A stretch of 28,158 bases of DNA from Entophlyctis helioformis (lineage: Eukaryota > Chytridiomycota > Chytridiomycetes > Chytridiales > Chytriomycetaceae): the NCBI GenBank assembly GCA_025526915.1, contig JAHLKH010000266.1:1-28158 (forward strand). Direction: 5' to 3'. This document shows, in pieces, positions 1-14,046 of the stretch; positions within the stretch are counted from its first letter, which is position 1; every line of letters begins with the position of its first letter. Both the position numbers and the translations under genes were made by a program. Below the pieces are notes generated by a model. It saw only the letters and a program-made list of their open reading frames with translations, had not been told where the DNA came from and made no database searches.

Positions 1-2591
1 GCGCGCAGCTTCTGCTCGTAGAACAGGGCAATCAGCTCGTGGCGGATGAGCGTCATCTGGTGGGGTACGGGAGCAGGTCCTCCTCCTTGCCAGCAACCTC
101 CTGGAAGTTAATGTCCACGGGCGTGAGGCGGTACAGGTCAAGCAGGTACTCGCGCGAGTCGAGCCAATGACGCCCTTGGTGTCGACCGACGTCAGCAGCT
201 CAACCGTCTCGTCGTTGGCATTGGTCAGCTTGTGCGACTTGAGGTGCAGGGTACGCGCCAGCTTGCCGATCGTTGCCTTGAGCTGCTCGTGCACAAAGAT
301 CTCCTTGCCATTGTCGACGGAGCCGTACTGGACGGCAGACTCCTGCGAAGCCACCTTGCGGAGAATGCCCGGCACAATCGTCTGGGCAACAATGCGGCGG
401 CCCATATAGTCCACAACCGCGGTGCCGAGCGTGTGCAGGTTCTCGGGATCGATCTGGTTAAGGATGCGGATGCCATCAATGTCCTTGGACACGGCAACAT
501 GGGCAGCACCAAGGCCGCCGTACATCTCGAACAATCGCGGTTGTCTGAACCCTCGGAGAAGAAGATGTTGTTGTGAATGTACATCTGCGACATGGGGTCG
601 GCCTCGAGGCCGTTGACGGGCGGGATCGCCTTGTTGACGATGCTGGTGACGCCGCGGACGGCAGCGTCAATAAAGTCGCCGTGGGCCTTGCTCACAGCCT
701 GGTCACGTCCAAGGCGGTCCTGAAGGGTCTCGCGAGGCAGCTCACGCGCCGTCTGGATGTCCTCGTTCCAGTCACGGGCAGTCAGCCTCCATGGCATCCG
801 ACGCCTGCAGGTTGCTGTCGAGCGTGCGGCCGCTGTCGCTGGTGTGGGGCTGCGACTTGACGATCCACGGGTAGGCAGGCACCGACGATCCAACGTACTC
901 GAGCGGGTGGCGCACGGCAACGCGGGTCTGGAGCTCGGCAAACGAAGAGGCGAACAGAGCGCTGGCCTCGGAGAGGAGGCGCGGGAGCGTGTGGGCGTGG
1001 TGCGGGTTGGCCTTGCGCGGGGCCGGGTTGAACACCTTGGCAGTCGAGCCGTTGATGTAGAAGCCAGAGACGGCGCAGTGATCTCGAGCGTCTCGCCCTC
1101 GAGCGTCTCGACCGTCAAGTACAGGAGATCGCCGGCCATGCGGCGCTTCAGAGGAGGCGGGCTCCAGGCCGAGAGGGCCATGGACGCGACGCACTTGACG
1201 GCGTCGTGTGAAGCCAGCAGGGACAAAGTTTCGCGAGGCCAGTCTTGACGGCACCGTCAAAGATGCACGTGTCAAACAGCTTGACGGCATCCAGAGCAGC
1301 CTGGGACGGGGGCTTGATTCCTCGTCGGCACCCTCGGCGGAAGCCTTGGGTCTCTCGACCTTTTCCAGAGCCTCGCGGTTGGAGACTGCAGGCCACGAGT
1401 GTTTAAAGAATGGACGAGAGATATCGCAGGGATTAGCCATGCCGCATGTGGGCAACTGTGCGGGACAGGCATGAGCGTGCACATACTGGCAGCAGGGTCG
1501 ACCGTCGACAGGAACGAGGCAGCCAGGTCAACGGCATACGCGTTGGTGGACGGCTGGAACTCGACAAGGATGTCGCGCACGCGGCTGAGGTGGATGCGGA
1601 CCTCGTGGTCGTTGTAGACGTCTAGGGCAACGCGGGGGCAGACGGCCAGCGCAGTGTCAGCGACGCGAGGCAGCCATTGCACGGCTGGACGGTGGGCAGC
1701 ACTCACCCTCGACGACGTGCATGGTAGCGCCAGCAGCAAAGTTGGGAATGGCGCCAACGTCGGTGGTGTCCAGCAGACGCTGGCCCTCGAACGCAATGTA
1801 GAAGCACGAGTCAAACTGCGACTTGGGCGAGTCGATGATGGCGGCACGGATCTCCTGCACCGTGGTCAGGGGAGTGACCTGTCGAGCGAGTATTGCCGCC
1901 GTGCGATCGATTAAGGGCAGCAGCGCTGGTGAGTCGGCTGGCTCGAGACGATTGCCTTCTGCGTGTGTGCACCACGGCGTGCACCAACACAGACACGGGC
2001 AGACAGACAGACAGACAGGCCAGCACGGCACGCACCAGCACAGACATCTGGCCGTTGTCGCCGGGCAGCTCGATCGTGATGGGAACGTGCTCTGCGGGAG
2101 TGTCGCCCAGAGAGTCCAGCGATGCCAGCGTTGCCAGAGTCGCCAGTGTCGCCAGTGTCGCAGACAAAGTCGTTGTTCAAGCAATGCGCAGGTCAGCGAA
2201 TGAGCGCATCGCCAGGCGAAGGTGCAAGGCAAGCAGACAGACAGGCAGGCAGGCAGGCATGACAGGACTAGGCAAGCATGCACGCTTTGTAGACGGTGCA
2301 CGGCAGCAGAGCACAGACAGACGCACCCGGCTCGACGGCCTCGGCAGCCGTTTCCGGCGCAGGATCAGCGACGGCCGACTCGGCAGCAACTGATCCGTTC
2401 GTGGCAGCAGCAGCAGGCGCAGCGGCGAGGGGAGCAGCGTCGTCCGCCGCGGCCAGAGCGGGGGCAGCAGAGGCATCGGGGGCAGCAGCAGCCGCGGCGG
2501 CGGTGGCAGCGGGGGCCTCGGCAGCCTTTGAGGCCGCCGCCTTCTTTGCGGACTTCTTCTTGCCCTTGGACGGTGCGGTGGAGGCGGTCAT
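1..2591 (-). CDS. CLU1: Clustered mitochondria protein CLU (CLU1/TIF31), 5' part, several frameshifts
   Basis: Cytosolic protein needed for normal mitochondrial distribution; it also associates with eIF3 and mRNAs of mitochondrial proteins (family knowledge). The start at 2591 gives a Lys/Ala-rich leader (MTASTAPSKGKKKSAKKA). Exons are 2591-2327, 2091-2036, 1878-1707, 1621-1487 and 1385 to the window edge, with GT..AG introns that keep phase. The N-terminal CLU domain shows TPLTTVQEIRAAIIDSPKS and FYIAFEGQRLLDTTDV. The CLU core shows GDLLYLTVETLEGETLEITA, SGFYINGS, RDWNEDIQTARELPRETLQ and MSQMYIHNNIFFSEGSDN, then LGTAVVDYMGRRIVAQTIVP and YLLDLYRLTPVDINF. The core is broken by about six apparent one-base deletions near 1320, 1229, 1073, 778, 536 and 160. 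Each time the expected family sequence resumes in another frame without loss of residues. The C-terminal TPR part lies outside the window. Identity is secure; the frame breaks look like sequence error. Confidence 0.92.
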
Positions 2592-2652
2592 GGGTGAGCG
2601 TGGGGGGAAGGGCGGCGGGTGCGGCCGCTCTGCTCCTGGTGGCCGCGCGCTG

Positions 2653-2692
2653 ATTGGCGGCTGCGTGCGCGTGAGGCTGGGCCGCTGATTGG
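2653..2692 (-). promoter_or_regulatory. Pair of CCAAT boxes upstream of CLU1
   Basis: Two copies of GCCAATCAGC are read on the minus strand (CCAAT cores at 2653-2657 and 2688-2692), about 62 and 97 bp upstream of the CLU1 start. This matches the binding site of the HAP/NF-Y complex (established). Spacing and orientation fit a promoter, but function is inferred. Confidence 0.5.
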
Positions 2693-2736
2693 CTGGCTGG
2701 CTGGCTGGCTGAGGATGTGTGGATGGCTGGCTGGCT

Positions 2737-2764
2737 GGATGGATGGATGGATGGATGGATGGAT
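2737..2764. repeat. (GGAT)7 microsatellite
   Basis: Seven perfect GGAT units follow an imperfect GGCT-rich tract (about 2691-2736). It lies in the CLU1 upstream region and is non-coding. Confidence 0.9.
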
Positions 2765-2928
2765 CTGGCGTGGCTTGCAAGGGATCTGATGCTGCAGCAG
2801 CTCTCCAAGCGCAATGCCTCGACTGGCCCGCTCGCTCGCAAATGAACAGATGAATCCACACACACACACTTGGACTGCCGTTCAACTGCCGTCTGTTTGA
2901 GATGCAAACCGTTGCAGGAGAACGAGCC

Positions 2929-2931
<3 letters not shown>

Positions 2932-2975
<44 letters not shown>

Positions 2976-3034
2976 CCATGAGAGCGAGAGAGCGAGAGAG
3001 CCATAAGAGAGAGAGAGAGAGAGCGAGAGAGAGA
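2932..3034. repeat. (GA)n microsatellite, interrupted
   Basis: About 100 bp of GA dinucleotides are interrupted by GCCAT(A/G)AGA and GC steps. The tract ends 2 bp before the aquaporin stop codon, so it forms the start of that transcript's 3' UTR (as CT repeats). Confidence 0.9.
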
Positions 3035-3035
3035 T

Positions 3036-4034
3036 CTACTCGCACTTGTCGTCCTTGCACTCGCGGGTCGGCGTGCGCACGACGCCAAAGAAGAAGGCGC
3101 CGCCAGCAACCGCGCCGAGGCACGGGCCGACAATGTACACCCAGAAGCCGCCGTGGGGCCCGGGATCGCACAGCTGCCCCAGCCGGCCAGCGCCGCCACG
3201 ATGCGCGGGCCAAAGTCGCGCGCAGGGTCCAGCCGGCCTGCGAGATGGGGGCAAAGCAGGCAATGAGGCCGGCGACCGTGGCGCCAATGGCGGCCGGCAC
3301 GGCCGTTGGGCTGATGGCCTTGTTGCAGCGGTCCGTGAGCGCAAAGATCACAAAGGCGAGGACGAACGTGCCGAATGCCTCGACGCACAGCGCTCGCAGC
3401 GGCGATGCCAGCGAGCCGCCGGCAGATAGCGGCGGGAAGACGTCGGGGTTGGGGAAGTACTCGCCAAAGATCATGGCCGAGCGCACACAGCCGGGCTGCT
3501 CGCTGCGCACGATGCCCTTCTCGGCCTCAAAGTGCGCAATGAACGGCTCCCAGATGCCCAGCAGCAGCGCACCGCCCACGATCGCACCGGCCAGCTGGGC
3601 GGCCACATAGGCGGGCAGCTCGCTCCATCGGAAGCCCGTGAACTGCCGTACACGGCCATGGCCAGCGAGATGGCCGGGTTGAGGTGTGCGCCAGAGACAG
3701 AGGCGGTGACGTAGATGGCCAGCGAGACGCCAATGGCCCACACGACGGCGACCTGCCACAGGCCCTTGAGCGCACCAGTCAGCACGGCAGAGAACACCGA
3801 GCCGACGCCAAACAGGACAATGAGGAAGGTGCCGACGAGCTCGGCGAGGCACTTGCGGGCGAGCACACGGCGGGCACGCATGGCAGCAAGCTCGCTGGCC
3901 GAGGCAGAGGCCGTCATGGTGGCAGTGCTGTCGAAGCGAGTGCCGCTCGTGTCGTTGTCGCCGTCGGCGTCGTTGCTGGCGGCTGAGGACTGCATCAGGA
4001 TGACTTCCGGTGCAACAAGAGTCGCTGCGGTCAT
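3036..4034 (-). CDS. Aquaglyceroporin (MIP family), with three one-base breaks
   Basis: Six-helix membrane channel for water and glycerol. The start at 4034 gives a cytosolic N-tail of about 60 residues, then helix 1 (CLAELVGTFLIVLFGVGSVF). The first pore motif is GAHLNPAISLAMAV. Helices 3-5 follow (SELPAYVAAQLAGAIVGGA, FGTFVLAFVIFALTDRC, AAIGATVAGLIACFAPIS). The second pore motif reads DPARDFGPR as given, because an A appears missing from TGGACCCT; one extra A gives the canonical NPARDFGPR. The Asp after NPAR is the hallmark of glycerol-conducting members. One base is also missing near 3647 (after AVY, before RQFTGFRW) and one near 3176 (AGWG before QLCDPGPHGG). The C-terminus ends CKDDKCE at TAG 3036-3038. 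No introns are needed. Either the consensus sequence is wrong or this copy is a very young pseudogene; the first is likelier. Confidence 0.9.
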
Positions 4035-4487
4035 GGCGAATGTCGCTGAAGGTCGCTGAATGGCTTGGAATCAGAGCGGCGATCACGAGGAACAATGTGG
4101 TGCACGTGCGGCAACGGTGGTCGTCTGGACGGCATGTGTGTTGCTGGGAGGCAGGCAGGCTGACTGGCATGTGTGGATGGCAAGCGATCTCAGGGCATGG
4201 CGAGTGCGATGCAGTGGATGGACGGCAGCGAGGTCAATGGCAAGCATGGACGGCGATGAGAGCCTTGGAGCAACAGTGTTGAGCTGTGGAGATGGATCCT
4301 GCGATGCGCTTGTGTAGGGGTGTCCACTCTGCCTGCTGTGTATGCCACGCTGCTTCAAGTGTTGTTGAGTGACGATGCACGAGCAGATACGCCAGTGTGC
4401 AGCCGTGTGCAGCTGGGTTGGTCAAGCATCTGAGACAACTACAACACAATGAATCTGTAGCACTAGTGCGAGAAATTTGACAAGCAA
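4035..4487. other. Intergenic region, presumed aquaporin promoter
   Basis: This is 453 bp between the aquaporin start and the tRNA gene. I see no conserved coding sequence, only short frames without recognisable protein features. It presumably holds the aquaporin promoter and 5' UTR and the tRNA 5' flank. Confidence 0.6.
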
Positions 4488-4569
4488 GTCAAGATGGCCG
4501 AGTGGTTAAGGCGCTGCACTCGAAATGCAGTCTCCTCTGGAGGCGTAGGTTCAAATCCTGCTCTTGACG
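4488..4569 (+). tRNA. tRNA-Ser (anticodon CGA)
   Basis: An 82-nt type II tRNA. Acceptor stem GTCAAGA pairs with TCTTGAC, with G as discriminator base. The D-arm follows (TGGCCGAGTGGTTAAGGC). The anticodon stem CTGCA/TGCAG encloses loop CTCGAAA with anticodon CGA, which reads UCG. A long variable arm (CTCC-TCT-GGAG) and the T-arm GTAGG-TTCAAAT-CCTGC complete it. There is no intron and no encoded CCA. The D-arm and GGTTCAAATCC are the internal A and B boxes for RNA polymerase III. Confidence 0.97.
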
Positions 4570-4950
4570 CTTATCTTTTGCCCTTGGCGGCAACTGTTTT
4601 GCTGCTCTGGTCAAATGTGTTCTGGCAGCATGCGTCCACGTCGCACGGCACAGCCAGCCTCTTTTTGCCCGTCTGTCGCTGCTTATGCCACGCTCAGGCA
4701 CTCTCCAGATAGACGTGCGTCCACTCGCCTCGCGAATGTGCGCATTTCTTCAGGCTGCCCATCGTGTGTTCCAGCGTACTTTATGGATACATCACCATGG
4801 ACGTGTCGGACCAGGGGGATGACATAACTGAGGGATCTACGCACGGCCTAAAGCTCGAAAGGGTATGGCATCTAGTGTCTTGGGGACTGGGAATCTTCTT
4901 GGAATGAACTCTGGCAAAGCGGCGGTAGCCGTGTGGCAGAATACATCAGT
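4570..4950. other. Intergenic region between tRNA-Ser and ankyrin gene 3' end
   Basis: This is 381 bp. Apart from the short Pol III terminator, I see no gene, repeat or RNA structure in it. It should include the 3' UTR of the ankyrin gene. Confidence 0.6.
4576..4579 (+). terminator. RNA polymerase III T4 terminator
   Basis: TTTT begins 7 nt after the tRNA-Ser 3' end, the minimal Pol III terminator. Confidence 0.6.
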
Positions 4951-6312
4951 TTATCTGGCATATCCGAAATCCTCCAAGTACTGCAGCAGCTCAATGTTGC
5001 CCGTTCTGGCTGCACGCTCAATGGCGTCGTTTGATGCGCGACTGCCCTTCGAGTGCATGTACTTGACAACGTCCATGTGTCCCTCCCTGATGGCAGTGTT
5101 GAGTGCATCAGGCGTGCACTCTTCACCGCGGGTCTCGTGGAGCCACTGCACTACATGAAGGTTACCGTTTCGAGTCGCCGAGTCCATTGCATAAGTCGTG
5201 CATCCTTCCTTCCTGTTGGCATGCAGCCACTTCATGACATCCAGGTGGCCATTCATGGCCGCAAGATCCATTGCCTTTGTCGTGCATCTTACAGTTCGAT
5301 TCTCGTGGAGCCAGATGACGACATGAAGATGGCCGTTTTGGGCCGCGCCGTCCATCGCCTCCTTCGTGCATCCCGTCACACCCGCCTCAAACAGGTACTG
5401 CACAACATCGAGATGTCCAAAGCGCGCAGCCTGGTCAACTGCTCTGTGCCAGTACGAGCTTTTTGGATGTTGCTTGGCCATCCAGCGTTGGAGCGTCTTG
5501 TACTTGTCGTCGAGATGCTTGAGCAGGTCGAGGCAGCCAAACCGGATGGACAAGCGAGCGAGCGTGATCGGATGGGTAAAGTCAACCAGATCGAACCAGC
5601 CGTGCCGCATGGGAATGAGAATCAAGCGGCCGTTGTCAAAGTAGTCATAGCGAAACGATCCGACGAAGTTGTTGTTGTCTGCGTCGACTCTCGCATACCA
5701 TCCCTCGGCCTCTGTGTGCCGAGGAAAGCGCTTGCACAGACGGTCGTACATGGAGCGAGAGTGTGCGAGAAGCAGTCCGTTGTCGGCCGTCAGGTAGGCG
5801 TCAGGCAGCAGCGCCAGATCGCCCTGCCAGTTCATCTTGAACGCATCGGTCCACAGCAATCGCTTGGTAGCTCGGTCGAGTGTGTCCGTGTCGCCGAGCA
5901 GTCCGCACAGGAAGCGAGTGAGTGGGCCGGCTGCCTTGAGGATCATGGCGTGGATCTCGGCGGGCTTGCCGTCCCAGTGGCTGCTGCCAAAGGCGAGGTT
6001 GCCGGTCGCTGGCGGCACCACATAGCGAGGCACAACTGGCTGTGCGGTCGCCGGTGGCTGTCCTGGCTGACCTGGCTCGACGGCTTGGCTGCCGCTCGCT
6101 CCAACGACCTGCTCGACCACAGCCGGCTGCTCGACTGTGCTCTGCAGACGGCGCACATGCTCGTCGCTGGCTGCGTCTGTGTTGCCTGCTGTCTGTCCCT
6201 GCATCTGCATCGTCACAGCTGCTTGCTCACTTTGTGGTTGTGAAGACAAGATCCACTCGACGCGATCGTCCAACAAACGAACGCGAATGTGGGACATGCA
6301 CCGACACGGCAT
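4951..6312 (-). CDS. Ankyrin-repeat protein with F-box-like N-terminal region
   Basis: Single-exon gene of 453 codons. The N-terminal ~90 residues are Gln/Pro/Ala-rich. Next comes a segment around HWDGKPAEIHAMILKAAGPL that resembles the F-box-like start of many chytrid and protist ankyrin proteins (LPxEIxxxILxxAGPLT style). The C-terminal ~190 residues hold six or more degenerate ankyrin repeats of 30-33 residues, with signatures AARFGHLDVVQYLFEAG, AAQNGHLHVVIWLHENR, AAMNGHLDVMKWLHANR and ATRNGNLHVVQWLHETR. The gene ends FGYAR with TAA at 4951-4953. A second in-frame Met lies five codons inside (6297). Such repeats bind proteins; with an F-box the protein could be an SCF substrate adaptor (inference). 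It lies 101 bp downstream of FSH1 on the same strand. No frameshift is seen. Confidence 0.88.
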   Translation of the reverse strand: MPCRCMSHIRVRLLDDRVEWILSSQPQSEQAAVTMQMQGQTAGNTDAASDEHVRRLQSTVEQPAVVEQVVGASGSQAVEPGQPGQPPATAQPVVPRYVVPPATGNLAFGSSHWDGKPAEIHAMILKAAGPLTRFLCGLLGDTDTLDRATKRLLWTDAFKMNWQGDLALLPDAYLTADNGLLLAHSRSMYDRLCKRFPRHTEAEGWYARVDADNNNFVGSFRYDYFDNGRLILIPMRHGWFDLVDFTHPITLARLSIRFGCLDLLKHLDDKYKTLQRWMAKQHPKSSYWHRAVDQAARFGHLDVVQYLFEAGVTGCTKEAMDGAAQNGHLHVVIWLHENRTVRCTTKAMDLAAMNGHLDVMKWLHANRKEGCTTYAMDSATRNGNLHVVQWLHETRGEECTPDALNTAIREGHMDVVKYMHSKGSRASNDAIERAARTGNIELLQYLEDFGYAR

Positions 6313-6413
6313 AAGCCATGGTGCACAGTGTTGCCAACGAGCCTATGCCTTGGCTGCTGGGCGTGCTACGCGAGCACGTGGACAGCACAGTCTTGACCAC
6401 ACAAAGCTTCAAT

Positions 6414-7255
6414 CTATAACATAGACCGCATGGACCGTCTGGCCGTCAACCACTCTCGCATCGTCTGGCGCATCTTGGCGTCTGTGGGCACAAAATGCCC
6501 ACCGTCGTGCCTGACCAGCGTCTGCAAGTCCTCTAGTGGGTGTGTGTGCTCGACCGACGAGGCAGGCGAGCCGGCAGACTCTGCAGCGGCGTGGACCGTT
6601 CTGAGAGCATCGATCAGCGCAAGACTGCGTTCAGGCAGGACCCACTCATCGGCGTCGCCAACGACATGCAGTCCGTGCACCGACGCGGCGGCGGCCGCTT
6701 TGACAGAGTCGCGAGCCAGACCCTCGCCCGGCAGGAATCCCGACACGGCCACGACAAAAACCTGCGGGTTCAGTCGCTGGGTGCGGTTCAGGTGGCCGGC
6801 CAAGATCCATGCCATGGTGGCTCCCTGCGAGAAGCCCAGGATGCCGTCAAACGGCCCGTGGGTCGCCCATTCGTGCTCGAGATGCGCAAGCGAAGCCTCG
6901 AGGCCCGTGTACTCTTTTGTGGCCTCGTCGTACAGCCACCACGCCAGCTGGTCGTCCTGGGCTTGGTCCTTGTTGACCAGCGGTCTGACGTGCTGCGGCG
7001 CCACTTTGTGAGGGGCCGACACATGGTCTAGGCCGGCACACAGTCACGAGCATGAGTCCTGCAGTCAAGGGCTGCATGCAGCTCATGGGAGAGGGGCGAC
7101 ATACGGCATTCGTAGAGCTTGGCAATGTCCTTGCGCAGGACGGCTGTGCGGCGACGAAAGACGGGTCCGTTCTGGGTGTATCCGTGCAGACACAGCAGCT
7201 TTCCGAGCTGTGCACCAGCAGCAGCAGCACCAACAGCAGTCGCAGACCCCGACAT
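6414..7255 (-). CDS. FSH1: FSH1-family serine hydrolase (alpha/beta hydrolase)
   Basis: Two exons, 7255-7105 and 7027-6414, encode 254 residues. The 77-bp intron has perfect ends (GTATGT...CCTAG) and joins the frames in phase. The start gives KLLCLHGYTQNGPVFRRRTA, the typical FSH1 beginning with the oxyanion-hole loop. The nucleophile elbow is GFSQG (Ser about 117). The acid is in GDADEWV (Asp about 177) and the base in HDGGHFVP (His about 228), so the catalytic triad is complete. Length matches yeast FSH1 (about 243). Family members are cytosolic esterases of poorly known substrate; human OVCA2 is related. The start lies only 29 bp from the SKN7 stop on the same strand, so its promoter must overlap the 3' part of SKN7. 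Confidence 0.93.
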
Positions 7256-7284
7256 TGTGTTTGTTTCAGGAGAGGTTCATTTCA

Positions 7285-12754
<5,470 letters not shown>

Positions 12755-12860
12755 GGGCCGAGTGGGCTGCAGCACCGCACGGCACGGCGAGTGGGTACGT
12801 GAGTGTGGGGTGTTGGTCAGCCAGCCAGCCAGCCAGCCAGGCAGGGACACACAGACACAG

Positions 12861-12888
12861 ACACACACACACACACACACACACACAC
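12861..12888. repeat. (AC)14 microsatellite
   Basis: Fourteen perfect AC units preceded by ACACAG variants, in the SKN7 5' flank about 110 bp upstream of the proposed start. Confidence 0.92.
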
Positions 12889-13159
12889 GGCAGACAGACA
12901 GCCCCTGCAATCCAAGCCGGCGTGCGAAATGTTGGGGTTGGGGGGGGGGTTCGCGTGCCAGTGGCCACCACGGTGGACGTGCGCGGGGTGCGGGGTCGGC
13001 GGCCGATCGCTCGCGGCGGCGTGGCTCGGTGCCGAGTGCAGTGCGACGCACTCGCATGAATCCCCGCACCCTCGCACGCACGCACGCCCACACACGCACG
13101 AACACGCTCTCCCACTCACAAACACTCACGCATGAATCCGCATCATTCGGAACGGGATA

Positions 13160-13168
13160 ATGACTCAT
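13160..13168. promoter_or_regulatory. AP-1/Gcn4-type site ATGACTCAT
   Basis: A perfect 9-bp palindromic consensus for Gcn4-class bZIP factors lies about 406 bp upstream of the proposed SKN7 start. The match is seen; use as a binding site is inferred. Confidence 0.45.
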
Positions 13169-13532
13169 GGCGTGACGCACCTTCCCGGAAGGGTCGAGTC
13201 GAGGCTCTGCGGACGGCTCGGACGGGTCGCTGCTGGCGTGTCTTGCGCACGGTCCAACGGTCTGCAGACTCCCTGGCCTCTCAGACCCTTGCACGACGTC
13301 TCGGGCGGTGCGCTGCTGCAGAACCGTGCGTCAGTGCCATGTCGCACAACTCGGTCTGTCTGTCTGGCCCGGCCAAGCCTGGGCTGGCCTGGTCTAGTCC
13401 CTCATGCCATGCCACGCCATGCCATGCCATGGCGGCAGACCCTGTGCCCATCCTGTTCCCTCGTGTCTCCTCAAAGTCCACAAACGCCACAGCTGACACA
13501 AGGGTATCGCTCGTATACCACTCACTTGGGTT

Positions 13533-13553
13533 CGTGAGTCAACTTGACTCACG
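13533..13553. promoter_or_regulatory. Perfect inverted repeat containing two AP-1-type sites
   Basis: CGTGAGTCAA - C - TTGACTCACG: ten-base arms with a one-base centre. Each arm contains TGA(G/C)TCA, the AP-1/Gcn4 heptamer, giving two sites head to head. It is about 780 bp upstream of the proposed SKN7 start. Fungal AP-1 factors (Yap1/Pap1) act together with Skn7 in oxidative stress (established), so an autoregulatory link is plausible but inferred. Confidence 0.5.
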
Positions 13554-14046
13554 CTGTGGCGGGCTGGCTGGCGGGATGTCGTTGACTGGGTGTGCCGATG
13601 CCGGCCTGCGTGCGTGCTGCTATTCTGCCCTTGCTGCTGCTCTGCCCTTGCTGCTGTTGCTGCTGCGGCTGCTGTTGCGTGGTCGAGCAAGGACGGAAAC
13701 GTCGTCAGCAGAACAGGCAAGACGGGCAAAGCCTGCTGTGCTGGCTGCTGCGCTGACTGCTTTCCTGTGTCAAGCCTGTGCGTGCTGCACAGGTTCTTTC
13801 CCATCTCGATCCGTCCTGCCAGAACGCCGAGACCGGCAGTCCAGGCTTTGCCTTCCCGACAAATTGTTCATTATCTTCGGGTCACGGCCGATTCGTCGGC
13901 TCGCGGAGCGTGCGTCAGCATCTGCCGGGTCATCAGACAGTCGTGTTGGTCCCTTGGCGTCGCTTGGTATCGCAGTGGCACTCCAGCACATACGAAGCAG
14001 TGGCGCTCCAGCACAGGACCTACCCGCTCAGACGCCTCTTGTGCAG

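Larger units (their letters stand above)
2592..3035. other. Intergenic region between aquaporin and CLU1 with simple repeats
   Basis: This is 444 bp without a supported gene. It carries the CLU1 promoter (CCAAT pair) and the aquaporin 3' flank, and is filled with GGCT, GGAT and GA microsatellites. No RNA gene was seen. Confidence 0.7.
12755..14046. other. 1.3-kb intergenic region, SKN7 5' flank
   Basis: There is no gene I can support. Long open frames on both strands have no recognisable protein features and are dominated by simple repeats. Contents seen are an AC microsatellite, a CATGCCATGC-type short repeat (about 13403-13433), three bZIP-type sites (listed separately) and CTGCTG-rich sequence near 13630-13680. 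It probably serves as SKN7 promoter/5' UTR and as the 3' flank of the XRN-like gene. Confidence 0.6.

Noticed and set aside
1879..2326. Small gene suggested by CAGACAGACAGG-type runs
   Set aside because: These runs lie within introns 1 and 2 of CLU1, whose flanking exons join in phase.
3036..4034. Programmed frameshifting as the cause of the aquaporin and CLU1 frame breaks
   Set aside because: No slippery heptamer or downstream structure is shared between sites. The breaks are many, in unrelated genes, and each is explained by one missing base, often in a homopolymer.
5053..6243. 396-codon plus-strand frame
   Set aside because: Antisense to the ankyrin gene, whose repeats are unmistakable; the plus frame has no domain.
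4951..6312. Ankyrin gene as an insertion from a giant virus
   Set aside because: Similar WLH-type repeats occur in large DNA viruses. However, base composition matches the neighbours, no viral genes flank it, and such families are common in chytrids and protists.
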